A stretch of 56,259 nucleotides of DNA from Acrasis kona (lineage: Eukaryota > Heterolobosea > Eutetramitea > Acrasida > Acrasidae), in the NCBI GenBank assembly GCA_026419775.2, contig JAOPGA020001747.1:1-56259 (forward strand), read 5' to 3'. The translations under genes and the position numbers were made by a program. The notes under the pieces were generated by a model. That model saw nothing but the letters and a program-made list of their open reading frames with translations. It was not told the origin of the DNA and ran no database searches. Positions 20,754-30,589 of this stretch are shown piece after piece; position 1 is the stretch's first letter; each line of letters starts with the position of its first letter.

Positions 20754-21137
20754 CTTTTTTTATTTTTAAATGCAAAATAGGACAATGAAGCATTCAAAAT
20801 GGATAATGCAGTTAATAATAGAAATATATCTTACAATGAATTGAAAAAACTATAAATTGAATAACCCTACAAATAGAGATAGTTTTCATTGAGCAAGTGC
20901 ACAGTTTCAAGCCTTTACTAGTAAGAAGAGAATATAATAAAAAGGTAAGTAGCAATGCTACCTCTTTGTACAATCTGCAGTGAAATTGACGTCTGCAAGG
21001 TCTACAGCTTGCTCTTGAGGGCATAAAAAACAACAAATGTACTTTAGAAAGGAGAGTCTATTTCTGAATTTAGGACACTGAAAGAATTCATTTGTCAAAA
21101 CTTTAATCAAAGTTATGCCGATAGAACGGACTGTCTT
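20754..21137. other. Intergenic stretch between PQQ-lectin and BTB genes
   Basis: Both flanking genes are on the minus strand, so this holds the 3' end of the BTB gene and the promoter of the PQQ-lectin gene. A 74-codon minus frame here (20812-21036) has no support. Confidence 0.5.
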
Positions 21138-22191
21138 TTAAAGTTTGGTCCTTCGTCTTTTGCTTCTCCGAGGACTTTCATCCCCTTTTCGTCTTTTACC
21201 CCTCCGATCTAAACCTTCATCTTGTTGCTCCTCCTTATTCTCTTCATCCTTTTCCTCAGAAGGGTCCACAACATCCGGCAACTTGTTCATCTCCTCCTTC
21301 AACTTGCGTGCCTCCGGAGTATCTTTATACATGCGTGTCATCTCTACCCATTCATCGTAGCCGGTGAAGCGATAGTAGTGGATTTTACATTGGTCCCCAT
21401 TCGGCGTACTCCTAATGTCTAGAATCTAAGCAAGATCAGTATTTTCATTCAACCACTTATACTATGATTACCTTTGCCGGATACAATCTATTACCATAGC
21501 GACAAAATATTTTTTCACCAGTTGAGAATTCTATAAAGTTTTCAGTTGGATTCTCTTTATTCTCTACTGTCACGCTATTAACTTTTTGTGTGTCTTCAGC
21601 AATAGGTGGATTACTGGAGATTGGTGGAGGAGTTTGTTGTACTGTGGGGGAAGCTGGTTTGTCTGGTTTCGACTTTTTTGATTTATTGAGAAGAGAGGAA
21701 GGAGTATTTGGAACAACTGATGAAGTATCAGACAGAGACATACCCTTTAGTGGTGTGCTCTTTCTGGTCTTTTCTGCTGTATTTGGTGGATTACGGTCTA
21801 TTGTACGCAACTTTTCATCGCACAAATCAAGTAATTCACCATTGTGTTGTTCGAGTGCATATTTCCTAACGCCTTCTACAACATCAAATTCTGTTGATGA
21901 TATTAACCCTGTAAAACAAAATTCAATGACTTGTCTAAATGCCTTCGGGCTCAAGGACGAATTCGAACCCAGTTTAACAACTCCCTCAGACTTCAAAGGT
22001 GTAAGTGATTTTGCAAATGCCGGAAACCGCGCTTCAACTATTCCTCTAGTTATATAAATTGGGTTTTGGTCACCGGTTAACTCTATCAACGCATCGAAGT
22101 AAGCAGGTTCCGATTTACCGGTGGAATAAAGAGTTTGCACACACGACAATAAGGCTCGAGAATGTCCAGTGGGCAGTGTTAAATCATTCAT
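21138..22191 (-). CDS. BTB/POZ protein with C-terminal chromo-barrel domain
   Basis: Two exons, 22191-21472 and 21425-21138, about 335 residues; the 46-nt intron runs from GTAATC to GCTTAG. An N-terminal BTB/POZ fold (about 25-135) is seen in ITRGIVEARFPAFAKSL, SPKAFRQVIEFCFTG and VRKYALEQHNGELLDLC. A Ser/Pro/Lys-rich linker follows. The end is a chromo-barrel/Tudor-knot domain: GEKIFCRYGNRLYPAKILDI, then CKIHYYRFTGYDEWV, then a basic tail (RRGKRRKGDESPRRSKRRR) that looks like a nuclear signal. Chromo barrels of the MRG15/MSL3/Esa1 type bind methylated histone tails or nucleic acid. BTB domains dimerise or recruit CUL3. The start at 22191 is the first ATG; the frame is open upstream only with a TTG. 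Confidence 0.75.
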
Positions 22192-22811
22192 AGAAGGTAT
22201 CCCTCCGTGTTGTGTGTTTTCGCAGGATTGGTTAGTGCGGGTTGACTGCGTAACAAATTTCTGAAGTACCCGTTGATCTATGGACAGTTTGCACCAAAAC
22301 AATACGGACGAGCAGGAGGAGACGAATAATGCTGGTGCCAAGAACTACGATTCGCAATTGCTAATTTGTCTGGATCGCAAGCAGTGGTAGAAGTTCTATC
22401 CTGTAAGTGGATCTTGGCTGTGCAATAAGCAAACAACAAAAGATAAGGAGTTACAAATAAACACAGATCTTGATAAGCAGCTCTAACAAGTTAATAACAT
22501 AATCTAATGCACAGTCTGCAGGCAGCTGGCGAAGCTAGCTTTAACTAGCACCGAGTTATGCACGAAATTAATCGGCCGAACATTGAAAGAGAAAGTTGGC
22601 ACTAAATTTGTAATACAATAAACTGTGCTAGTCATGCTGAGCGTTGCATAAGTAATTACAGTCTTTTCTTTGAGATTATGTAACATTATTAAACATAGAG
22701 TGCTTTACGATGTTTGATCTTTGTATTTTTTCGATAAATATTTCTCCGGGCAACCCACGAATTAAAATTACAGCGAAAAAGTCAACTGTTTAGCTGTAAG
22801 AATACTTGAGC
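22192..22811. promoter_or_regulatory. Divergent intergenic region between BTB-chromo and myosin I genes
   Basis: 620 bp between two head-to-head genes, so it should contain both promoters. AT-rich; no distinct box or RNA gene recognised. Confidence 0.4.
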
Positions 22812-25800
22812 ATGTCGTCCACGTACAAGAACAAGGTCAAATCGCAAGGTGTCGATGATATGGTCTTGTTGGGAAAACTGAACAACGATGAGATTGTAAC
22901 GAACTTAAAAAAGCGCTACCTCAGCGATATAATCTATACATACATCTCTGATGTTTTGATCTCAGTAAATCCATTCAAATTGATTCCCAACTCTTGTGGT
23001 CCTGAGCAAATCGAGTTGTACAAAGGAAGATATCGTTATGAAGTTCCTCCCCACGTGTTCGCTCTAGCAGAGAACGCCTATAGAAAGATGGTTAACGAAG
23101 GAGACAACCAATGCGTTATAATTTCTGGAGAATCTGGTGCTGGTAAAACTGAAGCAAGTAAGCTAATTATGCAGTATATAGCCGCTGTGAGTGGGAAGAG
23201 CGATGGAGTCGAAAAGGTGAAGAGAATCATTTTGGAGAGCAATCCCCTACTTGAAGCGTTCGGAAACGCGAAGACAATAAGAAACAACAATTCTAGTAGA
23301 TTCGGTAAATACTTTGAGATACAATTTGATGCAGGTGGAGATCCAAAGGGAGGCAAGATCACAAACTACCTTTTAGAAAAAAGTCGCGTAGTCTCTCAGA
23401 GCAAAAACGAGAGAAACTTCCACATCTTCTACCAACTCCTAGTTGGAGCAACACAAAGAGAAAAAGACGAGTTTGGTTTAACAAGACCTGAGGACTATGC
23501 ATATTTGAACAAAGGTGGATGTTATACTGTTGATGGAATCGACGACGTTGCAGAGTTTAAAGACACCAAGAGGGCCATGGACGTAATGGGAATCACACAG
23601 CAGGAACAGAAAAACATTTTCCAGTTACTCGCGGGTATTCTATGGCTCGGTAACATTCAATTTGTGGAGCTTCACAAGGATACTGGAATTAAGAACATGC
23701 AAGGTGAGTAATACATTTTCAATTGCATTAACATTGTCAGCGCTGGAGTTTGCCGCTAGTTTACTTGGAGTTAAGCCCGATAGGCTAAAAAAGGTACTTA
23801 CTTACAAAACGCTAAATGCTGGAGGTAATATTGTTGACGCTCTTCAAAATCCAGATCAAGGTTAGTAGCGCACCTTACTTGATGATATTTATTAAATAAG
23901 CGAGTCACATCAGAGATGCATTGTCTAAAACAATCTATGATAGATTGTTTGACTGGCTTGTAGCGAAGATTAATTTATCAATGAAGACCACTGGAGAATG
24001 CCGAGTCATTAGTGTTCTAGACATTTACGGATTGTATGCATGATCTTCAATTCTTGAATAATAATAACATTTGTATAGCGAAATTTTCGACAAGAATGGC
24101 TTTGAACAATTCTGTATCAACTATGTTAACGAAAAGTTACAACAAATCTTCATCGAACTTACTCTCAAGAGTGAACAAGAGGAGTATGATACTGAGGGAA
24201 TCAAATGGGAGCCCATCAAATACTTCAACAACAAGATTGTCTGTGATCTGATCGAAGAAATTGTGAGTATCAATAATTTAAATGTGTACTAACCGTTTAG
24301 AAACCACCAGGCATTATGGCTGTGTTGGACGACACCTGTAAAAAAGTACACGCCATGGATGGAGGCAAGACCGACGAAACATTTGTTGGCAATCTCAACG
24401 CAATCAGCCATCCTCACTTGCACATTCGTAACAATGGGTTCACGATCAAACATTATGCCGGAGATGTTGTTTATGCTTCACAGGGATTTACCGAACGCAA
24501 TAAGGATACCCTATTTGCAGATCTCGTTCAGTGTATGCAGAGCTCCACCGACGCCTTTACAAGAAACTTCTTCCCAGATGACACCTCCGTGAAAAAGGCT
24601 CCCACTAGTGCTGGTTACAAAATCAAAAAATCCTCCCAAGAACTAGTAGAGGCCCTCAAAAAATGCAGCCCCCATTATGTTCGCTGCATTAAGCCAAACG
24701 AAAGCAAAAAACCTCTTGACTTTATCGACAGCAGAGTAAAACATCAGGTTGAATATTTGGGTCTTTTGGAAAACATCAAAGTAAGAAGAGCAGGTTTTGC
24801 CTACAGACACACATATGATAAAGTGCTGGAAAGATTCAAGATTTTATCCAAAAAGACTTGGCCGCATTATAGTGGAGATGCCAGATCAGGATGTGTCGCC
24901 ATCTTGGAAGACCCAGCCGTCAACATTGAGAAATCTCAATGGCAATGTGGAAGGACAAAACTATTCATCAGGCTTCCAGAAACATATTATCAATTAGAAG
25001 AACTTAGGGAGAGAAAGTACCACGATGCAGCCACAAAGATTGCCCGAGCATGGAGAAGCTACAAATTAAGAAAGTACTACGCCGATTTGAGGGAGCAAGC
25101 ATGTACCCTGTTAGGAAACAGCAAAGAACGTCGTAGGAACAGCATCAACAGGCCATTCATCGGCGACCACATTAATTTCGACGGCAACGCACAGTTGCAA
25201 CTGGTCATGAAACAATACAGCGAGCCCATCGTCTACACCGATAAGTTCTTCAGGCCCATGCGCAACATGTTGATGGGACATCGTATCGACGAGATGACAA
25301 TGTTGGTCACCAACAATGCCATCTACTGGACCCAACGCGTCAAAGTCAAAAAACAATTCGAAGTACAGCTAATCAAGAGGGCCATACTAGCAAGCATCGA
25401 GAGCGTGTGCATGAGCACCTTGTGCGACAATTACGTAATCGTCAGAATCACCAACGACGACACCATGGTGGGAACATGCGAGAACAAGGTGGAATTCTTA
25501 ACCATTCTAAATGATCAGTACAAACAGAAAATGAAGAAGGATGTGAACAGAGAATTCGCCACCGACTTTGAGTACTGCTACGACCATAAGAAAAACAAAG
25601 TTAAAAAGTTCTCCTTCAAGAAGGACGACACCGTGGTGATGGCAGAACCAAAGTTGGAGAGCAGCAGCAAAGGTTTTGTTTTGAGCGTCAACAGCGGTTT
25701 GCCAGCGGACACTCAACCCAAGGGCCGAAGCACCAGGCGCAAGATGAGCGCAAACAAGACCAAGAATCCGGGTCTAAAGAGCAACATGCCCCATGCGAGA

Positions 25801-26076
25801 CCTTCTCCTTCGTTGGTGTACGAACCCATCGAGGTAGCCAAGACTACCATGGAGCCGAAGAGACCTCCACCACCGCCACCAAAAGTCAACGCTGATCCAA
25901 GAAAGATGTTGAAGGTCATGTACGGCTACAATGCTGGCGCCGCTGATGAGTTGAGCATGAGCGAGGGCGATACGATTGCACTGGAGGTGGAGGATCCTAG
26001 TGGATGGTGGGTCGGAGAGAATTTAAGGACCAAGAAGAAGGGAATGTTCCCTGGTAACTATTGTCAGCCAGAGTAG
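22812..26076 (+). CDS. Class I myosin heavy chain (motor, IQ, TH1, SH3)
   Basis: Five exons (22812-23703, 23741-23860, 23901-24033, 24079-24262, 24301-26076) encode 1034 residues; introns are 37, 40, 45 and 38 nt, the last with a TACTAAC branch site. The motor has P-loop GESGAGKT, switch [11 protein letters not shown], switch II DIYGFE and the relay/converter region. One IQ motif follows ([20 protein letters not shown]), then a basic TH1 membrane-binding tail, a Pro-rich stretch ([10 protein letters not shown]) and an SH3 domain ([19 protein letters not shown] ... GWWVGENL). It drives actin-based membrane movement such as endocytosis and protrusion. At the TEDS position, 16 residues before DALSK, the residue is Asn instead of Ser/Thr/Glu/Asp. 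Confidence 0.95.
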
Positions 26077-26254
26077 ATGTATTTTGTCGATTTGATAAAA
26101 AAATTTTTTGTTTATTTTTTGTAATCTTCTTTAATTGGTGATTGGTCAAGAATCAAATTGGTGATTTGCTCGGACAACGGTTCCCGTTAGCTTTATAAAA
26201 AATACAAACCGTACGTATTTAGCTCCAGCAGCCATTAGTAGTTGAATACAAGGA

Positions 26255-26931
26255 ATGGATAATCTAAAGTGTGTAGTTGTAGGTGATGGTGCGGTAGGCA
26301 AGACCTGTATGCTTGCTTCTTATGCCAACAATATTTTCCCAGAAGAGTATGCTGTTCACATTCATGATACATTTGTTTAATCATATGGATAGATATGTAC
26401 CAACTATTTTTGACAATTATAATGCGAACGTTATGTTTGAAGGGAAAACAGTATCTCTAGGTCTATGGGACACTGCAGGTAAGTTGAATTTGAACTTAAA
26501 GGTTTAAACATCAAATAATAGGTCAGGAGGATTATGATAAATTACGTCCGTTGAGTTATCCTGATACAGATGTTTTCTTGTGCTGCTTCAGCGTTGTTGA
26601 TCCTACAAGTCTAGTGAACGTTAAATCTCGATGGCTTCCTGAACTAAGGACGCACTGCAAAGATGTACCAATTGTTCTTGTGGGAACAAAGACTGATTTA
26701 AGAGACGAGCCAGAATATTTGAGAAAGCAGAAACAGAATAATTCCAACTTTGAGCCTATTAGTTTTGAACAAGCTTCAATATTCCAAAAGAAGGAGGAAT
26801 GTGTAACGTACGCAGAATGTAGCGCGAAGACACAAAAGGGGCTTAAAAACGTTTTCTTGAAATGCATTGAGGCAGCACTCAAGCCACAGAAACCAGAACA
26901 GACAAAGAATGTTAAATGCTGCATGTTGTAA
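26255..26931 (+). CDS. Rho/Rac-family small GTPase
   Basis: Three exons (26255-26346, 26393-26478, 26522-26931) encode 195 residues; introns are 46 and 43 nt. All G boxes are present: GDGAVGKTC, effector loop [11 protein letters not shown] (its first codons are formed across intron 1), [26 protein letters not shown] in place of the usual TKLDLRD, and SAKTQKGL. A Rho insert follows [12 protein letters not shown]. The C-terminus KCCML is a CAAX box with a final Leu, predicting geranylgeranylation. It should act as a switch for actin regulation; the myosin gene next door is on the same strand. Confidence 0.93.
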
Positions 26932-27173
26932 TAGTTACTAACCACCAAACCACGAACTTTATGATCAGTGTCCCTCTAAGATAATTGAAGATGTGTGCAC
27001 ATAAACGATTCAAAATTTTTATTTTTTTGTTCCACTGGATGTTCACTTTGGATTATCTTATGATTTCAAAATATCTGTCAATAATGACACCCAATTTATG
27101 ATATCCTTGCACAAGTTGAGGAAGAAATGTAACAATTGATTATGAAGATCAAAAAAATAAAAAAATTTATATA

Positions 27174-27256
27174 GCCGGGCTAGCTCAGTTAAATCTGAAT
27201 GGAAGAGCGCGAGACTTCTAATCTCGAGGTCGTGGGTTCGAGACCCACGTTCGGTA
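27174..27256 (+). tRNA. tRNA-Arg(UCU) with a 10-nt insertion in the D loop
   Basis: Acceptor GCCGGGC (27174-27180) pairs with GTTCGGT (27249-27255) with G-U wobbles; discriminator A. The D stem is GCTC/GAGC, anticodon stem CGAGA/TCTCG around loop CTTCTAA (anticodon TCT), and T arm GTGGG TTCGAGA CCCAC. The D loop is 18 nt, AGTT AAATCTGAAT GGAA, where AGTTGGAA would be normal, so about 10 nt (near 27191-27200) are extra. A T6 terminator follows at 27258. There is no intron at the usual site after the anticodon. Confidence 0.9.
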
Positions 27257-27400
27257 CTTTTTTGTTAGTGTTTGTTATCGAAATTTATTAACGTAAAGGA
27301 TCTTTCGTTAACCCTCACTTCAATCTGGTAATCTATTGAAATGTAAAATACTTTGTTCATTAATAATTCCGATTAATTTCTTTTATGTGACAAAGACAAA

Positions 27401-28333
27401 TCATTCATAACCGGTGGATTCTTGACCAAAAAAAACCGGTGAAGCCGGAAGTTCGGTCTGATCGAAAAGACGTCTCTGATCAAATTCGTCAAGACTCAAC
27501 TTTGGTTTCTTGTTACTTTTATTCTTAAGCTTCTTCATGATTAACTCTTTACATTTACTAATACTAAAATACTTTCCTTCGCCCAATACTGCAAAAGCCA
27601 AGTCTATCAAATAAAAAATTTCTTCGTGTTGCTCGAGTTTTGCTTCTCCTACTTCAACATGTGCTTCATCTTCGACCTCACCTTCATCTCGCTGAAAATC
27701 TTGTTTGTAACTAAAATCAAATTGTGGCACAGCAATGTATACTGATCCTCCATCAACTTCCCCGTTGTTGTCACCTTTGTCACTTAATGAGGCGTTGATG
27801 GAAAAATATTGTGTTGGAGATTGAAACCAATAAACATCTACGTCGAGTTCTGATTCAAAATCATAGTCGCCTATATGCTCTTGACAACTATAATCGGTTA
27901 CAAAAACGTTTTGATTCCAAGATCCTACTGCTCCTTTAAAATTATAACTTAATGTTCGGTTGGAGTAGAGATCATTACATCGTTCAGTGTTGGTGAGGAT
28001 TCGATCAATTTTTTGTTTTATTTTTCTAATGTTATGAGTGAGTGGTCTTGCTCGAAGTTGTTTAAGCAGTTTGATTGCAAGATTAACATCGTAACTCATA
28101 ACGATGTCACATCGAGTAGTGAAATGTGTCTTCCAATAGTTAGGCTCTGCGTTATGCTCTCTATCATGCTCTCCATCTAGAAGAAAAGTGTTACGGCAAT
28201 ACTTTTCCCAAAAGTGATCTAATTTCAAAACATCATTCCATGAGGAACAAACACAAGAAGCTTTCATAATGTCATAAGGATGTACGAACGAAAAAATGAC
28301 CGAAAGTGAGTCTTGTGTGAACTTGTCCCCCAT
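27401..28333 (-). CDS. F-box protein
   Basis: One exon, 310 residues from ATG 28333. The N-terminus (DSLSVIFSFVHPYDIMKASC, then VCSSWNDVLKLDHFWEKYC) matches an F-box, which binds SKP1 in an SCF ubiquitin ligase. After it comes an F-box-associated helical part (YWKTHFTTRCDIV, LLKQLRARPL) and a mixed acidic C-terminus without a recognisable substrate-binding repeat. The genes on both sides are tRNAs. Confidence 0.75.
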   Translation of the reverse strand: MGDKFTQDSLSVIFSFVHPYDIMKASCVCSSWNDVLKLDHFWEKYCRNTFLLDGEHDREHNAEPNYWKTHFTTRCDIVMSYDVNLAIKLLKQLRARPLTHNIRKIKQKIDRILTNTERCNDLYSNRTLSYNFKGAVGSWNQNVFVTDYSCQEHIGDYDFESELDVDVYWFQSPTQYFSINASLSDKGDNNGEVDGGSVYIAVPQFDFSYKQDFQRDEGEVEDEAHVEVGEAKLEQHEEIFYLIDLAFAVLGEGKYFSISKCKELIMKKLKNKSNKKPKLSLDEFDQRRLFDQTELPASPVFFGQESTGYE

Positions 28334-28634
28334 GAGTTGCAGATGAAATCAAAACAAGACAAAAACTTTTTGTAACAATTATATATTAATATCCACTTTG
28401 CAAATCTGTTTTGATCGGCATCAATCGTAATATCAAATATGAGATCAAAAAACGGATAATAAACATGATCATATTAGTATTCATATTTTGACGCTTTGGA
28501 TTCTATACAGGCCCAAGGGTTAATCTGCACCCTCCATTACAGATTGTGCAGATGGGATTAGGACCGGATGTATCTAACAGGTGAAAATCATAGAAGTCAT
28601 AAGAATTACTAATAGGTCATGGTTTTAAAAGATA
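28334..28634. other. Intergenic stretch between the F-box gene and tRNA-Lys
   Basis: AT-rich; holds the F-box gene promoter. No gene or RNA seen apart from the flanking ones. Confidence 0.5.
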
Positions 28635-28719
28635 CGCCCACCGAGGGGCTCGAACCCTCGACCACAAGATTAAGAGTCTTGCGCTCTACCGAATACTCAT
28701 AAATCTGAGCTAGACGGGC
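28635..28719 (-). tRNA. tRNA-Lys(CUU) with a 12-nt insertion in the D loop
   Basis: On the minus strand: acceptor GCCCGTC with GGTGGGC, discriminator G; D stem GCTC/GAGC; anticodon stem CAAGA/TCTTG with loop CTCTTAA (anticodon CTT); T arm GAGGG TTCGAGC CCCTC. The D loop is 20 nt, AG ATTTATGAGTAT TCGGTA, where AGTCGGTA is usual, so about 12 nt (near 28693-28704) are extra. There is no intron after the anticodon. A short T run follows the 3' end. Confidence 0.9.
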
Positions 28720-29016
28720 TATAAATTTTTTCAAATCGATTTTTAGATGGTGATAAAAGAGTTGGCACATTATTTTATATACTTTTCATGTAAAAAATAC
28801 TTTATTCATCATATTATTTATTCATTGACTCGACTAATTATTTAAAATACCGTCTGCACCCTTAGCAACTATACAAGGATGTAATAAACGTAGAAATTCT
28901 GCGCTGATCTTGTTGTAAATGATATAAGTAACCCATGTAGTACCGTATAATATCTATGAAGTAAATAAAAATCATTTTCAAATGCTATAAGAAAGTTTAG
29001 AAGGATTCATAATATT

Positions 29017-30306
29017 TTAAAAAGGTAACCTCAGCATGATAACACCAAAAGATATTACAAATAGGGTCCATCCAGGAGAAAAAGACGTAACACTAGATCT
29101 CACTGGCTTTGTATCATCTGGCGGGCTTGAAGTAGTAGTTGGATACTTAACAGTTCCTGAAGAAGAGGGAAAAGTGCCCGATGCAGGTCCGTTCTCATTA
29201 ACCATTCCTACCAGCTGTCTGAAATTCACTGCACCTGTGTTTACTTCGTAGCAATAAATGGCCAATGAGATTAAATCAGATGGATCAGTATCCGAGGATA
29301 TAAAAGACTCGTAGTATATGTAGCCGTTTGCAATACTAGGACTGGATGCTAATCCACCATATGTATCGCTTTTGCTCTCTTGTAAACTAAATGAATTGCC
29401 GATTGTATTTATGTTGGTAGCTGATATTTTCGTTACTGTGGTTGGACCATAACCTTGTCCATTCCAACTTTTGTGGAACCAGTAATAAATGTCCGTGGTT
29501 CCAAAATAATCTGGCTGGTAGTAGTTTCCATCGTGTACACACATGCCATTTATGCATGCCGTGGAGTATGAAGCAACATCTAAATTTGTATTGTCGGCCG
29601 TTATTGTTGTACCGCTAACAGTGTAGGTATTTAGAGTGGCTTTTGACAGCAGCGTCGACTCGACATATAACTTCTTCCCATCCAAACTTAATAACTTGAG
29701 ATCAGCAAAGTTTGGATTATAGAATGCTATGGGCGTGCTGAACTCTAAAGTTGAAAGAGGCATTGTATAAATGTTAAAATATGTGCCTCTGGCGACAAAG
29801 TGGTTTCTTGTGTAATAAAAGCATGTTCCATAGCTTGTTACCGATAAAAAAGCCATGTTTATCACTGGGCCAGTAGTGTTAGAAGAGGACCTCAATGTTT
29901 GTTGAGATACAGTGAGAATTGTAGGAGGTCTGGTGGAGCTGAATTCGTTCTGAACAATGTAAATGTTTTCGTCATTAATCAATAGTCTTGATAAACCTGG
30001 CGCCTGTATACTGACTCGCTCAACTTCTGTAAGAGTTGTTATGTCGACCTTAACCAAAATTGTTGAAGTAGCGAAAAACATGTACCTGCTTCCAGTGATA
30101 ATTGATATCTGTTGAGTATCTGTTGTGAACGGCGGATTGAAAACAAGTCTTGAGTAAGATGCTAGATCCGGCATGGTTAAACGAAATAATACGTTTGGAA
30201 CTGTGGTGTTCAATACATACATGTATCTTCCTTCTGAAAAAGCTATGGGCTTTTGTTGACATAAAACCGCTGTAGCGATCAACGACAGAATAATAAAAAG
30301 CTTCAT
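29017..30306 (-). CDS. Secreted or GPI/membrane-anchored protein, unknown family
   Basis: One exon, 429 residues. A signal peptide (MKLFIILSLIATAVLCQQ) and a C-terminal hydrophobic segment (WTLFVISFGVIMLRLPF) preceded by Ser/Thr/Pro-rich sequence suggest a surface protein with a GPI signal or a single tail anchor. Between them are repeated beta-rich stretches (ISIITGSRYMFFATS, MFVLN-type turns) with several N-x-T/S sites, consistent with a beta-propeller-like ectodomain, but no catalytic motif is visible. Divergent from the carrier gene by 283 bp. Confidence 0.55.
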   Translation of the reverse strand: MKLFIILSLIATAVLCQQKPIAFSEGRYMYVLNTTVPNVLFRLTMPDLASYSRLVFNPPFTTDTQQISIITGSRYMFFATSTILVKVDITTLTEVERVSIQAPGLSRLLINDENIYIVQNEFSSTRPPTILTVSQQTLRSSSNTTGPVINMAFLSVTSYGTCFYYTRNHFVARGTYFNIYTMPLSTLEFSTPIAFYNPNFADLKLLSLDGKKLYVESTLLSKATLNTYTVSGTTITADNTNLDVASYSTACINGMCVHDGNYYQPDYFGTTDIYYWFHKSWNGQGYGPTTVTKISATNINTIGNSFSLQESKSDTYGGLASSPSIANGYIYYESFISSDTDPSDLISLAIYCYEVNTGAVNFRQLVGMVNENGPASGTFPSSSGTVKYPTTTSSPPDDTKPVRSSVTSFSPGWTLFVISFGVIMLRLPF

Positions 30307-30589
30307 AATGGTGTAGTGGAAACTTCTTTCATTAAGATAATTTGGTCAAAGAAGAATAAAAATAGATTATTTTGTAATCTTTCAAACTGATTCCAAACAT
30401 AAGAGAAGATTTAAACCTGTTACCTTTTGATACAGAATTCGGATACTTGAAACTCAAGTCGAAATGCAACCACACAATCACTAAAATCATCACGGGACAT
30501 AACTGTTATGGAAATGCGGCGGAGTAATTTCACACACCTAAAGAATTTCCTGGGATCATTTTTAATCCTGTTGTAATTTTATTCGTAGC

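Noticed and set aside
20812-21036. Minus-strand frame of 74 codons with hydrophobic stretches
   Set aside because: Low-complexity, no homology cue, and it lies where 3' and promoter sequence is expected.
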